From the NCBI RefSeq assembly GCF_029960785.1, contig NZ_JASBQE010000048.1, forward strand, positions 27,848-91,847: a DNA stretch of 64,000 nucleotides. Direction: 5' to 3'. The translations under genes were made by a program, and so were the position numbers. Of this stretch, positions 16,402-25,263 are shown piece by piece (positions within the stretch are counted from its first letter, which is position 1; each line of letters begins with the position of its first letter). The stretch comes from Polyangium sp. 15x6. Lineage in GTDB: Bacteria > Myxococcota_A > Polyangia > Polyangiales > Polyangiaceae. The notes beneath the pieces are model-generated. The model had not been told where the DNA came from. It worked only from the letters and a program-made list of their open reading frames with translations, and ran no database searches.

Positions 16402-17272
16402 ATGTTTCAGGTGAACGAGGTGATCGACGGGCAGTACCGCATCCTGCGGCGGATCGGAGAAGGCGGGCACGGAACCGTCTACGAGGCCGAGGATCTCGAC
16501 ATCGGCGCGCCCGTGGCCGTCAAGTTTTTGCGTCCCGAGGTGGCGGACGAGCCCGAGTTTCGCGACGCGCATGCGCAGGGAGGCGCGCGCGATGGGCGCC
16601 CTGTCGGGCACGAGCGCGGTGCAGATCTTCGCGCTGAACCGCACGAAGGCGGGGCAGATGTACATCGTGATGGAGCTGCTCCGCGGCAAAGATCTCGAGC
16701 GGTATCTGGTCGACTACGAGCGCGACGTGGGGAGGCTGCCGCGATCGAAGCTTTTCGACCTCATCTCGCCGATCGTGGACACGCTCGACGTCGCGCACCA
16801 GCGTGGGATCGTGCATCGCGACATCAAGCCGGCGAACATCTTCGTGCTGGACTCGACGGCGCGAGGGCCGGTGCGGCTGCTCGATTTTGGTCTCGTGAAG
16901 GTGCTGTCGGTATCGACGCCGCTCACGCAGGATGGGTTCGTCGTGGGCTCGCCGTCGTACATCGCGCCGGAGGGCTGGCAGGGCCGGCCGGATCGGATCA
17001 CGCCCGCGGTTGACGTGTACGCGCTCGGCGCTGTGATCTTCCGCATGCTCGCAGGCCGGGTGCCGTTCCCCGCGGAGGCGCTGATCGACGTCGTGAAAAT
17101 GAGCTCGCGCGGCAAGCGGCCGAGCCTGCACGCGCTCCGGCCGGACCTGCCGGCGGTGATCGACGGATGGGTGGGGCGCGCGCTCGCGATCGAGCCGGAG
17201 CAACGGTATCCGACGGTGAAGGAGCTCTGGTTGTCGCTCGTGGGGATGCTCGGGCGCGGGGGATCGGGCTGA
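16402..17272 (+). pseudogene. Hanks-type Ser/Thr protein kinase gene interrupted by a +1 frameshift
   Basis: Two frames together make a complete kinase domain of about 290 residues. The first frame (from ATG 16402, with AGGAG at 16391-16395) encodes the glycine loop IGEGGHGTVYEAED and the AVKFL lysine. The second frame, entered near 16565-16573, encodes ALNRTKAGQMYIVMELL, the catalytic HRDIKPAN, the LLDFGLVK loop and SYIAPEGW. One extra base near 16569 would explain the break; removing it joins EFRD directly to RMRREARAMGAL. All catalytic residues are retained, so the lesion is recent, a sequencing error, or, less likely, programmed frameshifting. There is no transmembrane or sensor extension. 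Confidence 0.8.
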
Positions 17273-17318
17273 TTTCGGTGAAATTCGATGGCAGGTGCCG
17301 TGCCCGGAAAAACGAGAT

Positions 17319-18248
17319 TCACGGCGCCGCCGGCAGCGTCACTTCGAAGAGCTCGTTCGGCCCGGAGATGTTGTCGCCATATTGATTGTCGACGATGAGC
17401 AGCGCGTGGGTCTCGTCTTTCCAGACGATGCCCTCGAAATTGCGTTTGCCGCCGTTCGTGTGCGGCGCGAGGTCCACGAGGACACGGGGCTCGATCGGCG
17501 TCGTCGTCCCCGGGCCCTTCGCGGGGAGCGTGAACGAGAGGATGCGCGAGACCGCGAAATGGCGCTCCATGGCGAGCACCTCGATTCGATCCGTCCCCTG
17601 CGCGCGGCAATCGAGTCCGGAGATTTTTCCTTTTTCGTCCTTCGTGCTCGTGAGCGACAAACGAAACGCCGCCCGGTCGCCCGTCGCCGGGTCGATGCGC
17701 TCGATCGGCGCATACCGCGCCTTGCCTTCGCCGTCGATCGCGTCCTCGATCGCCGCGACGAGCTGACCCGCCGCCGCGCAGAGGCCCTCGATGCCATGCC
17801 CCGAATCACACGTCGCGCCCCATGCCGAGAGCGGGACGTCGAGCGTGCGCGTCACGCGCGCCGAATCACCGTCGCGCGTGGCGAGGAGGATTCGATCCGC
17901 GCCCGTCTTCGAGCAGCCGCCCTCGGTGCCGATCGCGAACGATTCTCCCGAAAGCCAAGCGAGCGACTCGAAATCGACGCCCTCGGGCACGCCGCTCACC
18001 GGGGTCTTGCGGGTGACGGCGCCGCTCGGCGAAAGCTCGACGAGGAGGGGTTGTCTCTCCGTCATCGTGAAGAGCGCGCCGGAGGGGCCGACCGCGAGCG
18101 ACGAGAGGCCCACCTCGTCGGTCCCCGTCACCAGGATCTGTCGCGGCGTGCCGCCGTCTCCAGCCGGGACGGGCGAGGAGCGCGACGACTGGCACGCGAG
18201 CGGGAGCAAGAGGGCCGCGAAAAGGGGGCACGAAAAACGAGGTCGCAC
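17319..18248 (-). CDS. Lipoprotein with phytase-like/esterase-like beta-propeller domain
   Basis: The 309-residue protein has a short lipoprotein leader ending LLPLAC (about Cys19). Repeated beta segments follow, of the 'esterase-like activity of phytase' type: LSSLAVGPSGALFTMTERQPLLVEL, VDFESLAWLSGESFAIGTEGG, NFEGIVWKDETHALLIVDNQYGDN. Such domains form propellers in secreted or surface proteins, and enzymatic activity is often unproven. GTG at 18248 starts the leader. It converges with the kinase gene and is divergent from purN, 72 bp away. Confidence 0.72.
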   Translation of the reverse strand: MRPRFSCPLFAALLLPLACQSSRSSPVPAGDGGTPRQILVTGTDEVGLSSLAVGPSGALFTMTERQPLLVELSPSGAVTRKTPVSGVPEGVDFESLAWLSGESFAIGTEGGCSKTGADRILLATRDGDSARVTRTLDVPLSAWGATCDSGHGIEGLCAAAGQLVAAIEDAIDGEGKARYAPIERIDPATGDRAAFRLSLTSTKDEKGKISGLDCRAQGTDRIEVLAMERHFAVSRILSFTLPAKGPGTTTPIEPRVLVDLAPHTNGGKRNFEGIVWKDETHALLIVDNQYGDNISGPNELFEVTLPAAP

Positions 18249-18320
18249 GCCGCGATGATATCCGGATCGAGCGCGCGGGCGATGCGCGTCCCCCATCCTC
18301 GGCTACGATGCCACGCCCCG

Positions 18321-18986
18321 ATGACCCTCGACCTCGGTGTGCTCATCTCCGGCCGCGGCAGTAACCTCCAGGCGATCCTCGACGCGATCGCCGCGGGCAA
18401 GCTCGACGCGCGCGTCCGCCTGGTGATCTCGAACCGCCCAGGCGCCCTGGGACTCGACCGCGCCCGCGAAGCCGGCGTGCTGACGGTCGTGATCAGCCAC
18501 AAAGATCACCCGGACCGAGCGTCGTTCGACGCCGCGCTCGTGGCCGCGCTCGAGCAAGCCGGCGTCACGTGGGTGGTGCTCGCGGGCTTCATGCGGATCG
18601 TGACGAACGTGCTGCTCGACGCGTTTCCGAGCCGCGTGATCAACATCCATCCGTCGCTCTTGCCCGCGTTCCCGGGCGTGTCCGCGCAGGCGCAGGCGCT
18701 CGCGCACGGCGTGCGGATCACGGGCTGCACGGTGCACCTCGTCGACGTCGGGACGGACACGGGGCCGATCCTCGCGCAAGCCGCGGTGCCGGTGCTGCCG
18801 GACGACACGGAGGAGCGTTTGTCAGAGCGGATCCTCGCCCGCGAGCACGCGCTGCTCGTGCACGTGCTCGCCGCGATCGCCGCGGGACATCTCACGGTGC
18901 ATCCGCCGGCCACGGCCGCGGCGAGGTCGCGCGTGGAGCTCCTGGGCGTCCCGGGCGCGCTCGGCGTCGAGGCGACGGACGATTGA
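18321..18986 (+). CDS. purN: Phosphoribosylglycinamide formyltransferase (GART)
   Basis: The 221-residue enzyme transfers formyl from 10-formyltetrahydrofolate to GAR in purine synthesis. Diagnostic features are the N-terminal LISGRGSNLQAI, GFMRI (89-93), the catalytic INIHPSLLPAF with Asn108 and His110, and VDVGTDTGPI with Asp146, equivalent to Asn106, His108 and Asp144 of the E. coli enzyme. ATG at 18321 gives normal family length. A TACGAT hexamer at 18304-18309 may be the -10 box. A flavoprotein gene follows after 13 bp. Confidence 0.95.
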   Translation: MTLDLGVLISGRGSNLQAILDAIAAGKLDARVRLVISNRPGALGLDRAREAGVLTVVISHKDHPDRASFDAALVAALEQAGVTWVVLAGFMRIVTNVLLDAFPSRVINIHPSLLPAFPGVSAQAQALAHGVRITGCTVHLVDVGTDTGPILAQAAVPVLPDDTEERLSERILAREHALLVHVLAAIAAGHLTVHPPATAAARSRVELLGVPGALGVEATDD

Positions 18987-18999
18987 GGGAGAGCGCGTC

Positions 19000-20595
19000 G
19001 TGACCTCGAAGCATTTCGACGTCGTCGTCCTCGGCCGATCGCTCGGCGCCCTGGTGACGGCCGCGCTGCTCGCGCGGCGCGACTTCACGGTGCTCGTGCT
19101 CGGTCAGGGCGGCAGGCCCGCGAGTTACAAGCTCGGCGAGCGTACGCTGCAGAGGCGCGCGTTCACGATGCTCGCGGCGAGCTCGCCCGCGTGGACGCGC
19201 GTGCTCGTGGAGCTCGCGCAGTCGCAGACGTGGAAGCGGCGCGTGGTCGCGGCCAGCCCCATGATGCAGGTGCTCGCGCCGCGGCGCAGGCTCGACATCC
19301 CGCCCGACCTCGTGCTCTTCGGCCGCGAGATCGATCGCGAGATGCCCGAGGTGCGCCGCGTGGTCGACGATCTCTACGCCGAGCTCGCCCGTGTGAACGG
19401 CGCCGCGGACGAGGCGTTCGAAAGGGACGCGGTCTGGCCGCCGGGCACGTTCTGGGAGCGGCGCGAGACGGGGCGATACGCGGCGATGCTGCCGTACGTG
19501 CGCGCCGAGCCGGACGCGGATCTCCTGGTCGAGCTGCCGCGCGGGCACTTCTTCCGGCAGGTGGTGACGTCGTCGGTGTCGTTCGCGACCGACCTCGCCA
19601 CGCTGCCGCCGCCGTTCGCGGTCGCTCGCCTGCATGGCGCGTGGACGCGTGGCCTCTACACGCTCCCGGGCGGCGAGGACGAGCTCGAACAGTTCCTCGT
19701 CGATCGCATCGCCGCGCACGGCGGTCGTTGCGTGCTGTCGGCCCGCGCGCGGGCGCTCCACTTGCGACGCGGGTCGGCGGCGGGCGTGATCGTCGACGGC
19801 GACGAGGGGCCGACGGGCGCGAGCTTCGTGATCAGCGATCTCGACGGCGAAGGCCTCGCGGCGCTCTCCGGCGGCGAGGGCATCCACAAGCGCGCCCAGC
19901 GCGAGTGGCCACGGATCACGTCGTCGGTCGGCAGGTTCGTCGTGTCGCTCGTGGTGCGCGACGAAGGTTTGCCCGCGCCGCTCGGCGTGGAGAGTTTCGT
20001 GTTGCCCGGCGATCGTCCCGCGCTCCGAAATGCTGCACGCACGGCCGCGGCCGCGGGCCCTCGTTCGAGCGCGCCGCCGGGCGCATTACGCCCCGTGATT
20101 CACCTGGAGCGCCACGCGATGCCCGGCGTGCGTGGCGAGTCGCTGCTCGTCGCCGAAGTGCTCTTGCCCGATCGGAGTCCGATCCCGCTGCTCGGCATGC
20201 GCGAGGTGGTGCTGTCGACGCTCGCCGCGGAGCTGCCGTTCCTCGAGCGTCACCTGCGCGTCGTCGATTCGGTGCACGATGGCCTGCCGGTCTGGGTGTA
20301 CGAGGACGGCCGATTTCGCTCGGTGGATCGAGCCTCGCTCACGGGCGCGACGACCGCGGCGGAGCCGATGGTGCGGCAGCTCGACGTCGATCCGCCGGGA
20401 TACCTCGGGCTCGGCGGCGAGCCGATCCGGGGGCCGATCGAGCGCACGTTGCTCGTCGGTCGCAGCGTCCTTCCGGGCCTCGGACAGGAGGGGCAGCTCC
20501 TCGCGGCGTGGGGCGCGGCACGGCTCGTCACGCGGACCGACCGCCGCAAGGAGAAGATGCGCCGCGACATGTGGAGCAAGGTCGAGATCGGCTAG
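19000..20595 (+). CDS. FAD/NAD(P)-binding oxidoreductase, phytoene-desaturase-like
   Basis: The 531-residue protein opens with a dinucleotide-binding segment, FDVVVLGRSLGALVTAALLARR, a variant of the GxGxxG fold with Ser in place of one Gly. The overall layout is that of NAD(P)/FAD oxidoreductases related to phytoene dehydrogenases. The C-terminal LLVGRSVLPGLGQEGQLLAAWG corresponds to their closing FAD-contact motif. Substrate is unknown. GTG at 19000 follows a GAGGGAGAG site. It lies 13 bp behind purN and may share its transcript. It ends in a hairpin. Confidence 0.75.
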   Translation: MTSKHFDVVVLGRSLGALVTAALLARRDFTVLVLGQGGRPASYKLGERTLQRRAFTMLAASSPAWTRVLVELAQSQTWKRRVVAASPMMQVLAPRRRLDIPPDLVLFGREIDREMPEVRRVVDDLYAELARVNGAADEAFERDAVWPPGTFWERRETGRYAAMLPYVRAEPDADLLVELPRGHFFRQVVTSSVSFATDLATLPPPFAVARLHGAWTRGLYTLPGGEDELEQFLVDRIAAHGGRCVLSARARALHLRRGSAAGVIVDGDEGPTGASFVISDLDGEGLAALSGGEGIHKRAQREWPRITSSVGRFVVSLVVRDEGLPAPLGVESFVLPGDRPALRNAARTAAAAGPRSSAPPGALRPVIHLERHAMPGVRGESLLVAEVLLPDRSPIPLLGMREVVLSTLAAELPFLERHLRVVDSVHDGLPVWVYEDGRFRSVDRASLTGATTAAEPMVRQLDVDPPGYLGLGGEPIRGPIERTLLVGRSVLPGLGQEGQLLAAWGAARLVTRTDRRKEKMRRDMWSKVEIG

Positions 20596-20617
20596 CGCAT
20601 CGAACCGTTCGATGCGC
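20595..20617 (+). terminator. Stem-loop immediately after the flavoprotein stop codon
   Basis: GCGCATCGAA-CCG-TTCGATGCGC is a perfect 10 bp stem with a 3-base loop, starting at the last base of the TAG stop. No T-run follows, as is usual in very GC-rich genomes. A terminator or mRNA-end hairpin is the simplest reading. Confidence 0.5.
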
Positions 20618-20769
20618 GGAAGCTCGCGGAGCGATCTTCCCTCGGGGGTGAATCGGCCGGGCTTCGCATGGCCGAGAGGGGGGACGCGAGGCGTCCTCCT
20701 CTGTGACAGCGCGCGATCCTCGTCGCCCCGTCACCGCATAATTGCGGAACGAGCCCAAGGGAGGATAAC

Positions 20770-21945
20770 GTGGTCGCGCGGAGGAGAGAGAGCGGCAAGA
20801 TGACCATGCGCGCACCCCGATACGGTCTGGCGACGACGCTCGCGCTTGCGACGTGGATGTCCATCGGCGCGGCCCAGGCCTCCGAGCCAGGGCCCGATAC
20901 GCTTCCGATCCACATCATTTCGATCCAGACGATGGACGCCGACGACCAGGCCGAGGCGCTCACGAAGGCGCTCCGGAACGCGGTCCGGGCGACGCCGGGC
21001 TGGTCGCAGGGCGAAGGGGACTACTCGCTCGAGGTGCTCACGCTCTCGCTGAAGTGCCCGGATCCGCCGGACGCCGGGTGTCAGTCGCGCATTGCCGATC
21101 AGATCCGCGCCGACCGGTACGTGTGGGGCAAGCTCGACAAGGGCAAAGGCGGCAACGTCACGGGCGAGCTGCACTTCTGGGTGCGCGGCAAGGGCACGAC
21201 GGACCACAAGGTCGAGTACAGCGCGAACCTGACCGAATCGCAGGACGAGGCGCTGCGCAAGATCGCCACCGATGCGCTGAACAAGCTGACGGACGGTCCG
21301 CCCAAGGGCGAGGTGAAGGTCAAGGCCGGCAGCGTGGCCGGGCAGGTCTTCGTGGATGGTCAGCCGCTCGGCGCGCTCGCGAACGGCGAGGGCACGTTCT
21401 TCGTCCCCTCGGGCAAGCACAACCTCGTGGTCAAGGCGCCCGGCTACGCCGACATGTCCACGGAAGTCACGGTCAAGCCGAACTCGCCGACGGACGTGGT
21501 CGTCGCGCCCGTCCCCGCCGGCGATACCACGCCGACGAACTGGAAGCGCATCGGCGGCTTCGCCGCGATCGGCGCGGGCGTCGCGTTCGGCGCGGTCGGG
21601 ATCTACGGCACCGTGACCGTGAACGGGGTCAACAAGGATCCCGACTACGATAAGAACCAGGCGTTCTACGATCAGCAGACGAACATCTGCGAGCTCGCGC
21701 GCAGCAACCAGCAGGTCGTCGTCGGCTTCGACAAACCCCAGGTGGACGAGCTCTGCTCGAAGGGCGAGATGGGCCAGCTCCTGCAGCTCGTGTTCTATCC
21801 GCTCGCGGCCATCGCGGCCGGCGCCGGCGTCTTCCTCGTCGCGACGAGTGGTACGGCGTCGAAGGAAAAACCCACGACGGGCTTGATGGTCCTGCCCCGC
21901 GTCGATCGGACCGGCGGCAAGCTCGACGTCGGCTTCCGCTTCTGA
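20770..21945 (+). CDS. Secreted PEGA-domain protein with C-terminal membrane segments
   Basis: The 391-residue protein has a Sec leader (to about ASA/QAS, residue 38), a domain resembling a TolB-N-like or variability-rich periplasmic module (40-175), a PEGA domain (about 178-245; GQVFVDGQPLGALANGEGTF, HNLVVKAPGYADM), then two hydrophobic helices (about 256-276 and 335-358). PEGA domains are surface-layer-like beta modules. GTG at 20770 has AAGGGAGG six bases upstream and a CATAAT -10-like box at 20737-20742; ATG at 20800 is an alternative. Function is unknown. Confidence 0.75.
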   Translation: MVARRRESGKMTMRAPRYGLATTLALATWMSIGAAQASEPGPDTLPIHIISIQTMDADDQAEALTKALRNAVRATPGWSQGEGDYSLEVLTLSLKCPDPPDAGCQSRIADQIRADRYVWGKLDKGKGGNVTGELHFWVRGKGTTDHKVEYSANLTESQDEALRKIATDALNKLTDGPPKGEVKVKAGSVAGQVFVDGQPLGALANGEGTFFVPSGKHNLVVKAPGYADMSTEVTVKPNSPTDVVVAPVPAGDTTPTNWKRIGGFAAIGAGVAFGAVGIYGTVTVNGVNKDPDYDKNQAFYDQQTNICELARSNQQVVVGFDKPQVDELCSKGEMGQLLQLVFYPLAAIAAGAGVFLVATSGTASKEKPTTGLMVLPRVDRTGGKLDVGFRF

Positions 21946-21985
21946 CCACGAAGCACGCGGCGGCGCTCTCCCCACCCCTCCACCC

Positions 21986-22567
21986 ATGCGCGTGATCGGC
22001 GGCTCGCTCGGCGGACGAAGGCTCGTCGCCCCGTCGGGGCACGCCACACGGCCGACGAGCGATCGCGTGCGCGAGGCGCTCTTCAACGTGCTCGGCGACG
22101 TCTCCGGAGCGGCCGTGCTCGACCTCTACGCAGGCACGGGCGCGCTCGGGATCGAGGCGATCTCGCGCGGCGCTTCGCGCGTGGTGTTCGTCGAGAACGG
22201 CCGCCCCGCGCTCGCGGCGCTCCGGCAAAACCTCGCGTCGCTCGGGATCGAAGGCGCCTCGCGGGTGGTCACGCAGCCGGTCACGCGCGCCCTCGCGTCG
22301 CTCTCGCCCTTCGGTCCCTTCGAGCTCATCCTGCTCGATCCGCCGTACGCCGCGCTCGCGGAGGCCGCGCGCGTGCTCGAAGCGATCGCGGCCGAGACGT
22401 CGAACCTGGCGGCGCCCGGGGCGCGCGTCGTGTTCGAACACGCGAGCCGCGACGCCCCGCCGAAGCCCGGGCGCCTCGTGCTCGACGAGACCCGGATTTA
22501 CGGAGATACGGCGATCTCCTTGTACACGCGCGCGGAGGACGTTCCCTCCGGGGCCGCGGATGGGTAA
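21986..22567 (+). CDS. rsmD: 16S rRNA (guanine(966)-N2)-methyltransferase
   Basis: The 193-residue protein matches RsmD. It has MRVIGGSLGGRRL at the N terminus, the TRPTSDRVREALFN block (21-34), the SAM site VLDLYAGTGALGIEA (44-58) and the catalytic DPPY (118-121). It methylates G966 of 16S rRNA during 30S assembly. The gene stands on its own, 40 bp after the PEGA gene, and is followed 25 bp later by a small lipoprotein gene. Confidence 0.93.
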   Translation: MRVIGGSLGGRRLVAPSGHATRPTSDRVREALFNVLGDVSGAAVLDLYAGTGALGIEAISRGASRVVFVENGRPALAALRQNLASLGIEGASRVVTQPVTRALASLSPFGPFELILLDPPYAALAEAARVLEAIAAETSNLAAPGARVVFEHASRDAPPKPGRLVLDETRIYGDTAISLYTRAEDVPSGAADG

Positions 22568-22592
22568 GGTATCGCCTCACCCCTTTCCAGCC

Positions 22593-22955
22593 ATGAGCAC
22601 GACCTCGATGAAACCCTTCGCTTCCTCGAAAGGCAAAGGCCCAGCCTCTCCGCTCCTCGCGGCGATCTTCGTGGCGCTGCTCTGCGGCGCCTCGGCGTGC
22701 GCCTCCGAGGAGGGCACGACGCCCACGTGCACCCAGGACCTCGACGGAGAGGGGCACATCGACAACGTCGAGAACGGCTGCAATCCGTTCGCCACCTGCG
22801 TCGTCAACGGCCAGGTCTCGCCGCCGGCCGAGTGCTGCAAAGAGGACCTGCAGGGCAACCCCCTCGAGGGCTACGCGCTCGCGGCCTGCCTCTACGGATA
22901 CGGCGCCGGGCCCGCGCCGGGCAGCGGCGGCGACGGCGGCGGCGGCGGCAACTAG
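22593..22955 (+). CDS. Small Cys-containing lipoprotein
   Basis: The 120-residue product has a leader ending LCGASAC. The mature part contains TCTQDLDGEGHIDNVENGCNPFATC and ECCKED, which may form disulfides, and ends in a Gly-rich tail. ATG at 22593 was chosen; Met at 22560 would overlap rsmD, and Met at 22608 is also possible. It lies between rsmD and truA with 15 bp to truA. No family recognised. Confidence 0.6.
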   Translation: MSTTSMKPFASSKGKGPASPLLAAIFVALLCGASACASEEGTTPTCTQDLDGEGHIDNVENGCNPFATCVVNGQVSPPAECCKEDLQGNPLEGYALAACLYGYGAGPAPGSGGDGGGGGN

Positions 22956-22970
22956 CCAGCAGCTCTTCCC

Positions 22971-23804
22971 ATGAACGAGCCCGCTGACGAGGGCGGCCCG
23001 AGCTCTCTGCCCGACGGCATTCTTCTCACCGTCGCTTACGACGGCCGCATCTTCTCGGGCTACGCGCACCAGCCCGATCGCCGCACGATCGCCGGCGAGC
23101 TTCTCGCCGCGCTGCGCGCCCTCGACCCGACGATCCGCGAGATCCGCGGCGCGAGCCGCACCGACGCGGGCGTGCACGCCTTCGGCCAGCGCGTCGCGTT
23201 CGATCCGTCGCGCCAGGTCCCGCCGCGCGGATGGGTGCTCGGCACGGCGAGGCATTTGCCGAAGGAGATCGCGGTGCGTCGCGCGTCGCTCGTGCCGCGT
23301 GGATTCACGCCGCGATTCGCGAGCCAGGGCAAGCGGTACCGGTATCTGCTCCTGCGCGACCTCGTGCGTGATCCGTTCCTCGAAGGTCGGGTTTGGCGCG
23401 TCGAGCAGCTCCGGGACGATGCTTCCATCACGCGCGCGGCGGCCGAGGCGAGCCTCGCCGTGGGCACGCATGATTTCGCCGCGTTCCGATCGGCCGCGGA
23501 TCCACGGGAGAACACGGTGCGCACGCTGCGGCGCGTGTCGGTGGAGGTCGACCGGGACGATCCACGCCTCGTCCGGATCGAGGTCGAGGGCGACGCGTTC
23601 ATGCACAACATGGTGCGTATCCTCGTGGGGACGTTCGTGGACGTCGCGCGCGGGCGGCTCGCGCCCGGCGCGGTGTCGCGCGCGCTCGCCTCGAAGCGCC
23701 GGGAGGACGCGGGCATCACCGCGCCGCCGGATGGGCTGTACCTGGTCTCGGTGACGCTCGCGGACGAGGGGCGGGAGGCGTGGCCGAGCGAGACCGGGGT
23801 GTGA
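22971..23804 (+). CDS. truA: tRNA pseudouridine(38-40) synthase
   Basis: The 277-residue protein is TruA, which converts uridines 38-40 of many tRNAs. The nucleophile is Asp65 in GASRTDAGVHA. Other landmarks are AYDGRIFSGYAHQPDRRTI, RYRYLLL and the C-terminal FMHNMVRILVGTFVDVARGRL. ATG at 22971 gives usual length plus about 15 N-terminal residues. A stem-loop follows the stop codon. Confidence 0.95.
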   Translation: MNEPADEGGPSSLPDGILLTVAYDGRIFSGYAHQPDRRTIAGELLAALRALDPTIREIRGASRTDAGVHAFGQRVAFDPSRQVPPRGWVLGTARHLPKEIAVRRASLVPRGFTPRFASQGKRYRYLLLRDLVRDPFLEGRVWRVEQLRDDASITRAAAEASLAVGTHDFAAFRSAADPRENTVRTLRRVSVEVDRDDPRLVRIEVEGDAFMHNMVRILVGTFVDVARGRLAPGAVSRALASKRREDAGITAPPDGLYLVSVTLADEGREAWPSETGV

Positions 23805-23806
23805 AT

Positions 23807-23825
23807 CACGCGCGTCTTCCGCGTG
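23807..23825 (+). terminator. Stem-loop after truA
   Basis: CACGCG-CGTCTTC-CGCGTG forms a perfect 6 bp stem with a 7-base loop, starting 3 bp after the truA stop. No T-run follows. Confidence 0.35.
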
Positions 23826-23879
23826 CCATCGCGGCCCCGGGAGAGCCATAATCGAGCTACCGCCTTCCTCGGAGGAACG

Positions 23880-25262
23880 ATGCGCCCTCGCTGCATGCTC
23901 GCCTCGATGCTGGTCATGGCCGGGCTCGGCTCGGCCTCTTCGCTCGCTTCCGCGCAAGTCCCGCCGCCGCGCCCGAAGGCCCCGCCGCCGCCCGCGCTCC
24001 CCGCGCCCGCGCGAGGTTTGCCCTCGGCAGCCGAGGTGCGCGCGCTCGGCGATACGTTCGTCGCGGTCGCCGAGAAGACGAGCCCGGCCGTCGTGCAGAT
24101 CGACGTGACGGTCTCGAGCGGCGACAGCTCCGCGGGCCGCTGGTTCCGCGCCGACGCGACGACGCGCGGCATGGGCTCGGGCGTGATCTTCTCGGCCGAC
24201 GGCGCGATCCTCACGAACAACCACGTCATCGAGGACGCGCGCGCCATCAACGTGCGCCTCAAGGACGGCCGCACCTTGTCCGCGCGCGTGGCCGGTCGTG
24301 ACCCCGCGACCGACCTCGCCGTGCTCCGCGTCGACGCGACGAACCTGCCCGTCGCGTCGTTCGCCGACAGCGACGCCGCGCGTGTCGGCGAGTGGGTCGT
24401 GGCGATCGGATCGCCCTTCGGCCTCGGGCACACGGTGACGACGGGCGTGCTCAGCGCGAAGGGCCGCGGCGGCGTGGGGATGAACGCGATCGAGGACTAT
24501 CTGCAGACGGACGCGAGCATCAACCCGGGCAACTCCGGCGGGCCGCTCGTGAACCTCGACGGCCAGGTGCTCGGCATCAACACGATGATCGTGAGCAAGG
24601 GCCAGGGCATCGGCCTGGCGGTGCCGTCGAACATCGCGCGGCGCGTGGCCACGCAGATCCTGAAGACGGGGCGCGTGATGCGCGCCTGGATCGGCATCGG
24701 GATCCAGGACCTCACGCCGCAGCTCGCGGCCGAGATCCCGAGCGCGCCGACCTCGGGCGCGCTCGTGAACACCGTGGTCGCCGGCGGGCCCGCGCAGAAG
24801 GCGCACCTCGAGCCGGGCGACATCGTCACGAAGATCGGCGCGCGCACGATCGCCGACGCGCAGGACGTGATCCGCGAGCTCTTCCTGCACGACGACGGCG
24901 AGGTCCTCGCGATGGAGGTGATCCGCAGCGGCAAGCGCTACCAGACGAAGGTGACGCTCGAAGCGAAGAGCGAGACCTCGCCGCCGGCGCTCCCGGTCGA
25001 GCGGAAGGCGTCGAGCCCGCAGGGGCTCGGGATCACGCTGCGCGACGTGGAGGGCGACGGCAGCAGTACGCTCGCGCAGATCGTGGCCGTGTCGCCGGAC
25101 TCGCCGGCGGACCGGGCGGGGCTCAAGCGCGGCGACGTGGTGCTCGAGGCGGACTTCGCGCGGCTGCCGACGTCCGCGGACGTGCAGAAGGCGGCGCAGG
25201 ACGGGCGGCTCCTCCTGCGGGTTCGTCGCGACAAGGCGACGTTCTACACGGCCGTCCGCTAG
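23880..25262 (+). CDS. HtrA/DegP-type periplasmic serine protease
   Basis: The 460-residue protein has a Sec leader (cleavage near ASAQ, about residue 25), a Pro-rich linker, a trypsin-like domain and two PDZ domains (about 275-365 and 375-455). The catalytic triad is His115 (TNNHVIE), Asp145 (ATDLAVLR) and Ser219 (GNSGGPLVN). This is the DegP/DegQ/DegS architecture for periplasmic protein quality control. ATG at 23880 has GGAGGA just upstream, and CATAAT at 23847-23852 may be a -10 box. It converges with a kinase gene, leaving one base between stops. Confidence 0.92.
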   Translation: MRPRCMLASMLVMAGLGSASSLASAQVPPPRPKAPPPPALPAPARGLPSAAEVRALGDTFVAVAEKTSPAVVQIDVTVSSGDSSAGRWFRADATTRGMGSGVIFSADGAILTNNHVIEDARAINVRLKDGRTLSARVAGRDPATDLAVLRVDATNLPVASFADSDAARVGEWVVAIGSPFGLGHTVTTGVLSAKGRGGVGMNAIEDYLQTDASINPGNSGGPLVNLDGQVLGINTMIVSKGQGIGLAVPSNIARRVATQILKTGRVMRAWIGIGIQDLTPQLAAEIPSAPTSGALVNTVVAGGPAQKAHLEPGDIVTKIGARTIADAQDVIRELFLHDDGEVLAMEVIRSGKRYQTKVTLEAKSETSPPALPVERKASSPQGLGITLRDVEGDGSSTLAQIVAVSPDSPADRAGLKRGDVVLEADFARLPTSADVQKAAQDGRLLLRVRRDKATFYTAVR

Positions 25263-25263
25263 A

